64,000 bases of DNA from Pardosa pseudoannulata (taxonomy: Eukaryota; Arthropoda; Arachnida; Araneae; Lycosidae). Positions 45,587-57,101 of this stretch are shown here, piece after piece (position 1 is the first letter of the stretch; every line of letters begins with the position of its first letter). The stretch is from the NCBI GenBank assembly GCA_032207245.1, contig CM063510.1, forward strand, positions 46,736,692-46,800,691, read 5' to 3'. Made by a program: the position numbers and the translations under genes. The notes below the pieces were generated by a model. That model saw only the letters and a program-made list of their open reading frames with translations. It was not told the DNA's origin and ran no database searches.

Positions 45587-45900
45587 CTTTTTTCTGCCCT
45601 GGATTCTTTTGGTATCTTACAGTAGAAATTAAAGACGGCATGTTGCTCAGAACCTGAATGAGTTTATCAACCACTAATCTAAATAGAGACAAAGAAGTTC
45701 CTATTTCTGTCCTGGTTTCTTGGGGCAGCTCTGAGTAGCATTTGGAAACCTCATAGTTTCTCAGAAGCTTCATAAGTTTAGAGACATAAGTAAAGGCCTG
45801 ATAGCACCTACTTCTGGTTTCTTTTGTTAGCTGAGAGTAGAATTTAAAAACAATATGATTACTCAGAAGCTTCTTAAATTTGACTACGACTGACCTAAGT
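45587..45900. repeat. three-unit diverged minisatellite (~105-115 bp)
   Basis: Consecutive units starting near 45587, 45700 and 45815, each with a CCTA(C/T)TTCTG-like start, a TTCTTTTGG-like motif and a CTCAGAAGCTTC-like motif. It directly precedes the RTE fragment. Confidence 0.6.
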
Positions 45901-45905
45901 TAAGA

Positions 45906-46820
45906 TGCCTCCTCTTTAATTTAGCACTCCAAAAAGTAGTAAGAGAAACAAGCATCAACACCAGGGGAAATAACTTCAGCAAATCAATTCAACTGTTGGC
46001 TTTTGCAGATAACATAGACATTATCACCAGAACACCCGCAGCATTAGCACAGTCCTATCTCTAGAGAAAGAGGCTCTTAAGATGGGCCTTAGAGTAAATG
46101 AAAATAAGACAAAATATATGCCATGCGCAAAAACTGGGTACGTAAGTGAACATCTAGAAATGGAAGGATATAAATTTGAAGTGTTTGATTGCTTCACCTA
46201 TTTAGGATCTGGGGTAAACAACAAAAATGATGTTAAGACAGAGATCCACAAGAGAGTTATGATGGCAAATAAATGTTTTTATGGCCTACGAAAATATATA
46301 AAATCAAAATTAATAAAAGGAAAAACAAAAATTTTACAAATGTGTAATAAGATCAGTTTTAACTTATGCATGTGAAACCTGGATAATAACTTTGTCTCAT
46401 GAAAAGATACTGGCGACCTTTAAAAGAAAAATCCTTAGGAGTATATTTGGAGGAATACAAAAAAATATAATATATGGCTTAAGAGATCAAGTTTAGGACT
46501 ATATAATTTATATAATGAACCTGACATAATAAATTTCATCAAATTGCAAAGAATAAAGTGGGTAGGCCATCTAATCAGAATGGACAATGACCAAACAATA
46601 AAAAGGGTCTTCGATGAAAAACCAACAGGAACGCGAAGACGAAGAAGATCCAACCTACGATGGACAGACTGCCTGGAAAGAGACTTTAGGTACTTAAAGT
46701 AAAAAACTGGAAGAATTTGGCCTCTCGAAGGATGTTGAGCTTATTGAGATGAAGGATGTAAAGCTTATTGAGAAGGCCAGGGCCCATTCTGGGCTGTCAT
46801 GCCACTGAAGAAGAAGAATA
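45906..46820 (+). pseudogene. RTE-type LINE fragment (3' part of reverse transcriptase)
   Basis: 5'-truncated non-LTR retrotransposon. Across three frames it preserves LLFNLALQKVVRE, LLAFADNIDII, GLRVNENKTKYM, FTYLGSGVNNKNDV, ANKCFYGLRKYIKSKL, YACETWI, FKRKILRSIFGG, IKWVGHLIRMD and RRRRRSNLRWTD. These are the palm, thumb and C-terminal motifs of RTE-like endonuclease-reverse transcriptases, in order. The catalytic pair is Asp-Asn instead of Asp-Asp (46008-46013), and stops and frameshifts break the frame. The 3' end is a GAAGAAGAAG run at about 46807. Confidence 0.8.
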
Positions 46821-46859
46821 TCTAAGTTAAGGCTATTGAGAAATATAGTTTTTACTTAC

Positions 46860-47045
46860 AGGACAAGATGGTGTTTCAGAGTTTTCGCTATCGCTATAAT
46901 TGCTTTGTCGTATATCTTCGGTATCAGAGTTTTCTGAGCAACAATGATTTTCCTCTTTTGTTCTCCGGCTGTCTTTCATTGTTTGAGTCAGCGTATACTG
47001 ATTTTTGATTTTAAAAAACGTCCTTTTTGAAACCGGTTTGGAATT
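46860..47045 (-). CDS. candidate internal exon, Ser/Glu-rich protein of unknown function
   Basis: Minus-strand exon of 186 nt (62 codons, phase 0 at both ends) between an acceptor ending AATATTTCAG and a donor GTAAGT. One frame is open throughout: NSKPVSKRTFFKIKNQYTL, TQTMKDSRRTKEENHCC, then the acidic SENSDTEDIRQSNYSDSENS and ETPSCP. The basic start and acidic, Ser-rich end suggest a disordered, possibly phosphorylated region. I recognise no domain. It lies on the same strand as the kinase exon at 29694 and could precede it in one long-intron gene; that link is inference. Confidence 0.5.
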
Positions 47046-47358
47046 CTGAAATATTTTAAAAGATCAGGTTAAACCCCAGTTTAATAGGTACTCCAAGTTC
47101 AATGAATGATCGCCAAATTCTGGCAACCATTTTCGGAAATCTATTCGCTTGATGCATTTAATAGCTCATTTTAATCTTAATTATGTTTTAGTGAAAAACC
47201 AGAAGATCCGTTGGCAAAAATTTCTAACAAATAAATATAGTTTAAACTGGCCGCTTTGTGCCCAGCTTTCAGTTTGCGTAATTAAGGTTCCCAAATAAAA
47301 GTTATATTTATTTCAAAATTCAAATTAGCTTTTAGATTACATTACATTAGCAATATGA

Positions 47359-47479
47359 TCCGCGGTAGCTCAGATGGAAAGGGCAACGATCTCGTAACTG
47401 TAGGGTTTTAAGGACTCAAGCAGACTTAAGAGATCGTTAATGGTAATAGGGGCACGTAAAATTTCGTGATAAAAGAAAC
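47359..47479 (+). mobile_element. SINE family B copy with tRNA-like head
   Basis: Begins with a tRNA-like head (CGCGGTAGCTCAGATGG, an A box; the B box GGGTTTTAAGGACTC is degraded) and contains GGGGCACGTAAAAT and TTCGTG shared with 27020-27319. Flanked by ACATTAGCAATATGA (47344-47358) and ACATTAACAATATAA (47480-47494). The paralogous site near 30369-30386 lacks the insertion. Confidence 0.75.
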
Positions 47480-47531
47480 AACATTAACAATATAAGAAAT
47501 TTCGAAAGTAAAACAACTCATTATCTTAAAG

Positions 47532-47698
47532 CCGAATGAGGGCTGAATGACTATTGTGCTGATCCTCGGTACCAGAGGTCGTGGGTTCGAATCCCACTGT
47601 GGCATGAATGTTCACATCCTTTCGGATTTGACTTTAAGCAGTAGGTCCCTCTCACATTAGCCCTCGTGTTGGGAAAAGTAGAACATAGCGTTCCAAAC
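47532..47698 (+). mobile_element. tRNA-derived SINE, family A, near full-length
   Basis: Starts GCCGAATGAGGGCTGAATG, has B box GGTTCGAATCCC, body TTTAAGCAGTAGGTCCC and CCTCGTGTTG, and ends GCGTTCCAAAC. Flanked by CATTATCTTAAA (47520-47531) and CATTATCTTGAA (47699-47710). Confidence 0.85.
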
Positions 47699-47843
47699 CA
47701 TTATCTTGAAACGAATAACATTTATTTAAAGTTAATTCCCATCATAAACTTGCTTCCATGGTTCTAAACAAACCTAAGAAGATTCGTCGAATGCTAATTT
47801 GCAGCATACCATTTTCTACCATTGTATGTCGCACGCAGACATA

Positions 47844-49056
47844 CACTCAAGAGCCAAAACATTATGACCACCCCCATATTTTGCAATGAACTCGCCTGTA
47901 TAACGTGAAAGGCACGTGATCAGATGGAAGTGGCATTTCCCTGCTGTTGGAGAGTCTGAAGAATCATTCTTTCACTTACTTCTGTGTGTCATGGAAAAGG
48001 CTGCGGATCTAAGCGATTTTGATAGAGGTCAGATTGTAATGGCTGGAAGGCTCGAAACAAGTATTTCAGAAACTGCACGACTCGTGAGTTGTTCGCTATC
48101 TACAGTTGTTAGCACTTATGCAAAGTGGATGAATGACGGTAAAACCAGCAATAGACTACATGGTGTTGGACGTCCACACGTTATCAATGAAAAAGGTCGT
48201 CGGAGACTGTCTCGCATGGTGACGCAAAACCGGAGCCAGACAGTTGCTCAGCTGACAACCCAATACAATGCAGGGCCAAGTAGAATAGTACCGGAGCACA
48301 CTGTTCAACTGGCACTGTTGGATATGGGGCTACGCAGCGAACGTCCCACTCGTGTGCCTTTGCTGACTAAGCGTCATCGCCAACTGCACCTAAGCTGGGA
48401 CCGGGAACATCGCGACTTGTTCATGGATCAGTGGGAGAGAGTTGCCTGGTCAGATGAATCACGGTTTGTCATTCATCACGCCGATGGCCGTCTCGGGATA
48501 CGCCGTTTTCCAGGCGAACAGTTGCTCCCTCAATGTACAATAGGTCATACATAGGCCGGTGGTGGTAGTATTATGCTTTGGGGGACGTTCTCTTGGGCGT
48601 CTCCGGGACTCGTCGTTGTGGTAGAGCAGACCATGAATGCTACAGGGTATCTGAACATCATTTCGGACCAGTTGCACCGTTACACGGCCTCTGTTTTTCC
48701 ATCTGGAAATGAATTTCCAACAGGACAATGCCCCATGTCACAAAGCTAAAACTGTATTGGAGTGGTTCCAGGAACATGGTGCTGAATTCCAGTTAATGTC
48801 CTGGCCGCCTAACTCACCGGATCTCAGTCCGGTAGAACACATCTGGGATGTCATGGGACGGCAGCTCAGAATCCAAAGACCACCAATTCACCAATTCGGA
48901 TTCCCGTAACCGTTTCTTAAACATCTGGTACAATCTGTCTCCGGTCATCTACCAAGAACTTGTGGCATCCATGCCAAGACGGGTTGAAGCTGTGTTGCGC
49001 CAAAGGTGGGTCAACTCGTTAATAACAGGTGGTCATAATGTTTTGCCTCTTGAGTG
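47844..49056 (+). mobile_element. Tc1-like transposon, full-length but inactive
   Basis: A 1213-bp element with 29-bp terminal inverted repeats starting CACTCAAGAG(C/G)C (47844-47872 and 49028-49056, one mismatch), flanked by TA on both sides (47842-47843, 49057-49058). It carries one transposase gene in the sense direction, disabled by a stop and two frameshifts. The structure is that of a Tc1-type DD34E transposon. Confidence 0.92.
47991..49054 (+). pseudogene. Tc1-like DD34E transposase, broken
   Basis: From the ATG at 47991 (MEKAADLSDFDRGQIVMAG) the frame gives the N-terminal helix-turn-helix (ISETARLVSCSLSTVVSTYA), the GRPHVINEKGRRRL hinge, and the first catalytic Asp in WSDESRF. A stop follows at 48552. 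A frameshift near 48702-48709 leads to QDNAPCH (second Asp) and PPNSPDLSPVEHIWD (catalytic Glu). A second frameshift near 48890, at a CCAATTCA duplication, leads to the C-terminus (SMPRRVEAVLRQRW). All catalytic residues are still present but in different frames. The upstream extension to 47916 is unlikely to be coding. Confidence 0.88.
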
Positions 49057-49058
49057 TA

Positions 49059-50136
49059 TGTAGACGTAGTCTACACATTGTAAATAATTAAATAGTTCAT
49101 TTAAGTGTTCATTTCACACCATATTTACTAGATGTTGGATCTCACGCTAAACTTAAATGTATTCTAAAGAAATAAAAGAATTACATTTGGCTATAATTAG
49201 CGCCAGACTAACAGAAATGCGTTATTTATTCTCAATTTCAAATGTGCTACCAAAAGTCCTAGTTGAATAATTTAAATTTTCTCAATTGAATTTTATTAAC
49301 TTCCTCAAAAAAGTTTTGAAACAATTATTTTGTAAAATACTTACTTCCTGTGTATTTTATATAGCACTTAAAATTTGTGTGCCATTATAAGAAAAATAAA
49401 AATTAATTTATGTATTTAATACTATGTAAATATGGTGTGGTAAAGCATACGTCCGGCTTTCTTTGTTTTGATGAGTACATACCGTCCTCCTTCCTTTGAC
49501 AAATTTTTGTCGTTAGACCACTAGTATGACATTTTGGTGAGATTTCTATCCAAATGACTTTGTCTAGATTTCAGGCAAATTTCAATGCTTAATATTAGAT
49601 TTTTTTTTTTCCTATAAAATATTTTAGTGAGAAAAATTGTTTTAACAGTTTCTAAGGCCGCGGATTATTAAATGTGTATGATAAACCATTTTATCATACA
49701 TTATTGGATCTGTCATTTATAATTAACTTAAATAGCACATAAAATTAACAAACATAGGTTTAACATGGCTTCAAACATATGTTTAAAAATTAAGGGCTTC
49801 ACTGCAAATTAGAGTGCCCGTGGAATTTTACTCTTCAGTAAGATTTAGAAAATTATTCTCCATACGTTTGCATATTTATATATTTGGTTCAACCTGTGTA
49901 TAAATTTTATTTGTGTTTTTTTACTATTTTAATACTTATAGTTTGTGTGTTTTATTGCTCGTATGGAGGTTTATCGCCGCCATCTTAAATGATATATTGG
50001 CACTATTGACGCCAAGCAATATCGCCATCGCCAATGGGGCATCCTGAACTGCATTTAGAGACTAGCTTTCGATGAAAAAGAAAAGACAATTTAGGAAGCC
50101 AATATTTTCTGTGAATAATCTTTCGTTCATATGATT
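49059..50136. other. non-coding stretch
   Basis: No gene recognised. Confidence 0.55.
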
Positions 50137-50311
50137 CAATTTGGTTTGGAGTGCTGCAGTCTACTATTTTGTAACACAAGGACTAATGATGCCGGAACTT
50201 GCTGCTTAAAAGCGAACCTGAACATTTATGCCTGCAGTAGAATTCGAATCCATGAAATTCAGTACCGAAAAGCAGCATCCTATCCATTTTGTTATCCATC
50301 GTTCGAAGACC
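50137..50311 (-). mobile_element. SINE family A, diverged
   Basis: Reverse copy: end AATTTGGTTTGGAGTGC, body complement CTGCTTAAAAGCGA, B-box complement GAATTCGAATCC. Flanked by TTCGTTCATATGATT (50122-50136) and TTCGTCCATATGATT (50312-50326). Confidence 0.8.
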
Positions 50312-50829
50312 TTCGTCCATATGATTAATTTCATGCATTTTATACAAATTCCTATTTAAAATGTAGTACTTTCAAAATATTCTTTATAAAAATTATGTAA
50401 ATGAATAAGAATCATAAAATGGCCTAAATTTTAATAGCTCCCAGTGAGAAATAGTAAGCCTGACTACCACTACAAAAGAAGTTAAAATTGAATTAAATAA
50501 ATTAAATGAATTTATTTTCTTAAGTCAATCTTAATTCAAAAGTCTATATAAATACATCACTGCTAGCTAAAAATGACGTTATAAAGGGTAAACATGTTTT
50601 TATAAATAGTAAGAAAAATAAAATAAGAGGACTTTCAAACTTTGGTTAAATATTTGTTTTAAAAATTTTCTTTCACTTTTTTTAGTATTCCCCAGACTAT
50701 TGTATTATACGAACTCCTTGTTTTCAAAAATATTTTCATGCTCTTTATATTTTTTGTTGGGGGGGGGGGATGTTCTCCTACTTTAATACAATGTCTCTTT
50801 GCCTTTTTTTTATTTCAAATTGACACATT

Positions 50830-52085
50830 TTTTTTTGCCAAACAAAAAGTTACCTGTCAGGGTTTATACTATCTCTGTCTCACTAAAGTTAAAACTGATC
50901 TCATTCGTCAGAATCTGTGTTGTGTATTAAAAGGCGATAACCGTTTATTTACATGTTGCAACTCTGATGGCGTCATCTATCTTATGGTTTTATAGTACAC
51001 CAGAACATGGCAATAAAGCTCTAAGCGTAGTAACCTAACATTTTCTCCTGATCTTGCCGAGCCAAACAATCTGTATCAATATTTTGATTTATATTATATA
51101 GATATACAGCTCTCCTGGTGCAACCCTTTTTTTACATATTAAATGCTCGTAATGGTTAGAAAAATAGACATAGTGAACTATTAATGATTCCTATGTCCGG
51201 CTTGACTAAAGAACTGGGTACTCCCGCCAACTTGGCTATAATGGTTTAAGTATGATAGCCTAACATTTTCTCCTGATCTCACCGTGTCCAAATCTATATC
51301 TATATTATAATTTATATGATATTTGCACCCAACTCTCCTTATGTAACTCTTATACATTAGAAGTGCTAATTGCTTAAAAAAATTAGATATAACAATCCTT
51401 TAATGGTTCACTATGCCTGATTTTTAATAATTTGGAACTGTTGCATTTGTAAACTGTTAAGGGACTAATTGCCCACAGATATAAAATGTCCGGTTTTCAA
51501 GTCGTTTTCTTTAAGTAAGAGTATATAATTCTATTACGATGTCGCACTGTGCATTAATTAAAGTCGCCAGAAAAAGCAAAAAATACAATATTTGGATGGA
51601 TTACCTTTGTGTTTTAGTAAATATTGTCAATATTTTCGCCAAATTTGCCAAGGGGAACCTAATTCTTAAGTAGTCCTCCTATGGCCAATTTAATGACTTG
51701 GAGCTGTTGCTTTTGAAAACTGTTGAGGGATTAATAGTCCATAAATATAAATGCCCAGTTTAAGTGGTTTTGGGTAAGTAAGAGTATATAATTTCTATTA
51801 CAATAGCGCACTCTGCATCAATTAAAGTCACCAAAAGAAAGCAAGAAATGCGATGTTCGGATGGAATACCTTTGTGCTTGAGTAAATATCGTCAATAATT
51901 TCACCAAATTGACAAGAAGCACCCTATTCTGAAGTATTACCCTTTTGGATGATCGCTTGTTTATTTTTATTTTTTTATTATTATTTCTAGTGGACAAATT
52001 ATGCTCGCCAAGAAAAAAGTCGACTGAAAGAGATTATACTATCTCTTTCACAAAGTTAAAATTGAAATCATTCATTAGATGAAAT
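50830..52085 (+). repeat. tandem copies of interspersed repeat R
   Basis: Three partial copies in one orientation: about 50830-51217, 51230-51690 and 51690-52085. Shared landmarks are CCTAACATTTTCTCCTGATC, TAGATATA-GTGAAC, TTGGA(G/A)CTGTTG, AAACTGTT(G/A)AGGGA, AGAGTATATAATT, TTAAAGTCGCCA and TATACTATCTCT. A further copy lies at 59860-60355. No coding frame; family unknown. Confidence 0.75.
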
Positions 52086-53113
52086 GATTAGGAGGAAAAA
52101 GATACAGAAAAGAATTCGGTGAATTGTTAATGATATAATAACATGAATATTAAGAAATAAACAAATACTTACATGGCGAAACTCAAATAACGCGAGAGTG
52201 TGAAGATCAACCTTTCAACATATTTCGCAGTCCTCGTGCATTAATTTAATAGGATATTATATTATTGACCTTGGTATTCACTTAAGTCCAAGGTGAAATG
52301 AGCCAAAATTGAGCCTACTTTCCTTTTCTTTGTTAATCTTCCTTTGCATATTTTCTCCCCTTTCTTGCAAACCATTTGAAATAGCTGCGCAAGCGTGAAG
52401 AGATAATTGCCCAAAGAATACTATAGTTTTCCGATAGCTATAAACAAAAAAAAATAGTTATATTGCTTAAAGTCATTTATCTTTTTCATAGAATGGAAGT
52501 TTTAAGAGCCAGTTGACTCTTTCTTGGCGACTTATGGAAATTATCACCAAAAAAAAAAAAAAAAAAAAAAAAAAGAAAAGAAAAGCCAATCAATGTTAGG
52601 TGCAGTTTTTTTCCCAACGTATCAGGCGATACAGATATTATCTTAACGCCTTAACAGTAAATAAAGAGTAACAGTAAGTAAAGAGTCTGTAAAGAATTCG
52701 TGTAAATAAATTGGCTTGATATTTCTGACTGAAGATCATGTGTTATTTTTGAGTGATACATTAAAAAGGTTAGTTATGTTTTATGTTCTTACTTTTACAA
52801 GTCATGTGTACACTATCACATAAAATCTCTTTTAGCTAAGGTTTAAGAGTTATTTTATGAACTGTAATAATGGCATCGGAAAGTGCATAGTAAACGGATG
52901 TAACCATTTAATATCAGACATAAATATAAAATTATAATTCATGACTGGTAGTTGTAACTAAAATCAATATATGGTGGTGGCATTTGTCATTTTTAATAAT
53001 TTTTTCAACTAATTGTAGCTGTGGAATTTAAGTGGTCTGAATAACTTCAATAATCAGGATTTCTTGAAAAGAGAGCCTCATATACATAAATAAATAATGC
53101 ATATTTCAATAGC
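52086..53113. other. non-coding stretch
   Basis: No supported gene. A run of about 25 A (52550-52574) precedes GAAAAGAAAAG and may mark a retroposon tail, but no duplication was found. Confidence 0.5.
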
Positions 53114-53118
53114 TTATA

Positions 53119-53158
<40 letters not shown>

Positions 53159-53272
53159 GTATATATATATATGCATATATGTAATATATATATATATATT
53201 ATATAAACATACATATATATACATTACATATCTACATAAATATATATGTATATGTACATGTATATATGTATG

Positions 53273-53303
<31 letters not shown>

Positions 53304-53305
53304 AT
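53114..53305. repeat. complex TA-rich microsatellite
   Basis: TA runs with TG, CA and AATA interruptions over about 190 bp. Confidence 0.95.
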
Positions 53306-53921
53306 AATATCAATATCTAAGCCCTGCAGTCTATCCAAAATTATCCCTTTTTCCCATTCATTATTCTAAATTTTAATTTCTCCTCTTTATATTAACCATA
53401 TTCCCCAGCCATCCAATTTAAACGAGGAAGTTTTCATTCCTTCAGCCGAACCCCGAAATTTTTTCTTTGAATCTCAAAGGAAATAATAATAGAGCTGACA
53501 ATTTTAATTATAAAGTAATAACTCTCCCACGAAAAATCTGTAGCGATCAGCAATAATACTCATCTGGAACGCCACACTTTGGCAGATGTCTCTAATCAAA
53601 GGTTACTCTCGCTAAGCAATTAACTATTGCCTCAGCATTTTCCCACGACACTAAAACATATAGGGTATTTGGTCGTCTCTCGCAAAAGGTTGGCATTAGA
53701 GAGAGAGCGTTCTGACACCGTCCGGTTGAGATGCCTCTGGATTTTGTCCGATTTTGAGGAGATGAAATAAAAGTAATATTCGGCCACGACGACTGATGTG
53801 TTTCTTCATCACAGAAGTTTAGCAGGACTCTTGGCAGCCCAGTATGCCCGGGCTGAGTAAAATAATAGGGGCAATTTTAGAATGGATTTCAAGTGTAAAT
53901 TTGGAGCCAGTTAGTCCCTGG

Positions 53922-53924
<3 letters not shown>
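53306..53924. other. non-coding stretch
   Basis: No exon recognised; composition is more balanced from about 53540 to 53900 and could be part of an unidentified element leading into the (TA)n-linked block. Confidence 0.5.

Positions 53925-53982
<58 letters not shown>
53925..53982. repeat. (TA)n microsatellite
   Basis: Pure TA run directly abutting the next repeat block. Confidence 0.95.
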
Positions 53983-53984
<2 letters not shown>

Positions 53985-54255
53985 AGGAAAATTCTCAGGG
54001 GTTTCAAAACTTAAATCAAGGGTAAAAATTCCCTCGTCATTTTGCATTCCCCTTTTTAACCCCTAACCTAAATTGACCACTGGGTCTACAGGTTACGCCC
54101 TCAGAGAAGGGGCCTGGCCAATTATAAACCTACATGGCCCTAGCGGACAATTTAGGAAATTTCCAAATAAAAAGGAGATACACGCTAGCGGAGACAGATT
54201 TTTCTAGAGATATTTTCCCACAGATGTTGACCCAGGTGTTACGTGTCTTGTACAT
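53983..54255 (+). repeat. (TA)n-linked interspersed repeat, copy 2
   Basis: Highly similar to 17863-18142, again immediately after a TA run and ending at GTGTCTTGT. The following sequence (to about 54350, with GATGAAGTGGGAACCC and a TTAATAAAGG signal) is not present at copy 1. Confidence 0.85.
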
Positions 54256-54400
54256 AGAACTTCATGCTAACTGACCCTTCAGTTTGTCCCTATGATGAAG
54301 TGGGAACCCGTCCTTCAAAGTTATCTTAATAAAGGTCTTTAGCTGAAACGGTATCATTTTTATGGCCATGACTGCAACCCCCCATCGAGAAGTCAGTCTC

Positions 54401-54403
<3 letters not shown>

Positions 54404-54474
<71 letters not shown>
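54404..54474. repeat. (CA)n(TA)n microsatellite
   Basis: CA run followed directly by a TA run. Confidence 0.95.
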
Positions 54475-54476
<2 letters not shown>

Positions 54477-54818
54477 AAATTTTGAAAATAAAATGTTAAA
54501 ATTAAAGGTTTAATTAATAAAAATAGAGTAAACTCTTTCCTAAAGCGCAAGGACCGTGGAATCAGTTAGTGTATTTAAACTGAGAGCCAGCAAGAATTAT
54601 TGGCAGCCAAATTCAATTCCATAGTTTGTTTTCGCCATAAACCTATGTATAACGGAACTACAGGGATTGTCTAGAGTGTTTGTTCTGTTTACTCATATTT
54701 CTGTAGATTGTGAATTAAGGAGAGAACATTTGGAATCCAGCGACTGGTGGCTCTTCTAAGGTTCGTTCTTTGTGTGGTGACTTTGGTACATTGTTAAATA
54801 CCATGTTGGGCATTTAAG

Positions 54819-55185
54819 GCTGAATGGTTGGATGAGGTTTAATGGCGCAAGGTCCAATGAGGAAAAGATGCACCAGACAAAAGGTAAAAAACAGCAACAC
54901 ATTAGAACACACATCAATAGACTAAAAGTATATACGAAAAGAGTGCAAATAATACTGATCAGAGTAAAAATTTCCAAACACTAAAAACAGAACATGAATA
55001 TGATTTGAGAAAATGGTGATGAAATGAAACCCTTATAAAAAAGAATAAAAACCAATAAGCTTGAGAAAGTCAAATAGGGCAGGATGTGGGGATTTACCCA
55101 AAAGGTAATTTATATTGGCATTACTAAAATACATTTGATAAAAACGAGTGAAACATTGTTGGTTTTTTGGGCATGAGTCGGGTTG
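54819..55185 (+). mobile_element. retroposon, family C (367 bp)
   Basis: Flanked by a perfect 15-bp duplication TGTTGGGCATTTAAG (54804-54818 and 55186-55200). The head GGTTGGATGAGGTTTAATGG followed by CGCAAGG corresponds to the head of the copy at 29008. The middle is A-rich and variable. No coding content. Confidence 0.8.
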
Positions 55186-55271
55186 TGTTGGGCATTTAAG
55201 AAATAAAATCTTCTGTTCAGTTCCGTGTTGGTGTTATTCAAGATGTCTTCAGTTTCATTAGTGTCGCAGCT

Positions 55272-55273
<2 letters not shown>

Positions 55274-55329
<56 letters not shown>
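55274..55329. repeat. (TA)n microsatellite
   Basis: Pure TA run of about 28 units. Confidence 0.95.
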
Positions 55330-55331
<2 letters not shown>

Positions 55332-56230
55332 TAGAGGTTGATATGGAGAAATGAAAACAAAGCAAAAACACAGAACTTATAAATTAATAAAGGTTTAATT
55401 ATGTTGTGCTTTATCAGCAGTACCCACAAAAATCATTAAACAAAAGGATTGTTTCTGAAGGATTTGAACTATACAATTAACACATCTTGGTACTATACAT
55501 CCTTATAAGTAAATGAACAAAAAATAGCGCATAACAAGAAAGAAATAATTCCTGTAAAAATCTTAACAATTCTTGGGGAACATAAAAAAGGACATGGCGT
55601 TTCAGCTAAAATCAAAAATTATCTTTTGTTCTTACCTCTGATTTCCAGGGATAGCAATTTTAAATTAAAATACTAAATACAGCTTTGTTTCTTAACATAT
55701 TTTTTGTATAACATTTCTTAACTGCATTTTTGAAAAAAAAAATCTTGGTTGTGCTCATAAGGAATCAGTAAGACTATAATGGTTCTATTAATACTATATT
55801 TACTGATTTTTTAGAAGAGCCCTTTTTTTTCATAAAGGGACGTGATTTTACGTTATTCAAAAACCAAAAGAACACAATTTTGTAATTATTAATATTATAT
55901 TGTGATTAATAATATAATTTATTTCATATATTTAAGAAATAAATAAATGAAAAAATAATTGCTATTAAATAGCAATCGATTCCATGCTTGTTATATTTCT
56001 TACATATATATATTAAAAGTGTTGCTTCTAAAATGAAACACAATAAATTATTAGGTTATATATTGAATTTTAATTGTATCAAGATTATATATTATTCTAG
56101 TAATTCTTCAAATATAAATATATCTTACAGAGAATTGTGAGAAATATATTTGTCGTAGGAACAACAAACACTGTTAAGCATCTAGGAACATTTACTCTTA
56201 TCTTTCCATCTGCGTTATTCTTGAAACCTT

Positions 56231-56360
56231 TTAGCCTTCGGAACTACCAGATTTGCTAGATGCCTCTTTCGTTTCATCAATATCCTCTTTCGAGTTTTCA
56301 GAAAATTTCTCTTTTGAAAGCTGTGAGTTGTCGTCATGAAGAAGGCGTAAATCTTCAACA
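56231..56360 (-). CDS. candidate 3'-terminal coding exon, acidic C-terminus
   Basis: Minus-strand segment following an acceptor-like ...TTAAACAACAG. After one leading base it reads VEDLRLLHDDNSQLSKEKF, then SENSKEDIDETKEASSKSG and SSEG, followed by TAA at 56231-56233. The amino-acid use (Ser, Glu, Lys, Asp) and clean stop suggest a real disordered C-terminal tail. The pyrimidine tract is weak. Being terminal and upstream (in minus-strand sense) of the exons at 46860 and 29694, it should belong to another gene or an alternative transcript. No domain recognised. Confidence 0.45.
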
Positions 56361-57101
56361 CTGTTGTTTAATAAGAAAATTCATTCTGATATGATTTTAA
56401 ATGTTGTGCTTGTTTTGTTTTATAAATATCCTTTAAAATGTAAGGGATACTTTTAAAATGCATGGAGATTGCCAGAAAGGTTAAAAAGTTTGAAAGTGGT
56501 AATCTTTTTAAATACCAATGTAAATAGTTTAGAAGTTTTTATTATTAACGATAAGTCATATTAGTTGATGCACAAAATAAAAGTTCAAAAAAAAGTTATT
56601 TTTCAATTGACCAGCACAGAATCTGGAAACACAAGAAATACTGATTTATTAGCCAACATTCACACCGTTGTAATACTCAGTCCGGAATGGACAGTCCTGA
56701 CTAATTTAGTTCAAGGCAGTGAGTGTTGGAATAATCCAGTACGCTTGGTAACAATACACAGTGCACGATAATACTCTAATATACAGCAATCGCCAATTCA
56801 TTACAACGTGACGAGGTGAAGACACATGTCTTTCGACTCTGAATTCTATTAACAGATGTCAAGAGACGACGAAATGAGCCGTATTTATAGGTAAACAGCC
56901 ATTTCGAGATACTTACGAAATTTGAAGGTTCTAGAAATAAATGATCAAGCCAAATATGTTGCCAAATCAATCTCTAAATCACAAAAATGTCGCTAATCGC
57001 CAAATTCGATTCCAAAAATATAGTTTCTAAAAGTCTTTCAAGCCAAAATGGGCTTAGTCATAATTTTCACAGTAGTATACTGAACATATAAAATTAGATA
57101 T
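56361..57101. other. non-coding stretch
   Basis: No gene recognised. GCCAA-rich words (for example near 56950-57020) recall the motifs in LTR family L. Confidence 0.5.

Noticed and set aside
52150..52260. Possible minus-strand exon before the GTAAGT at about 52174
   Set aside because: The donor is good and a short frame is open (ERLIFTLSRYLSF), but there is no convincing acceptor or pyrimidine tract.
55630..55680. Minus-strand donor GTAAGAAC near 55638
   Set aside because: Only a ~37-nt exon could precede it and no coding signature supports it.
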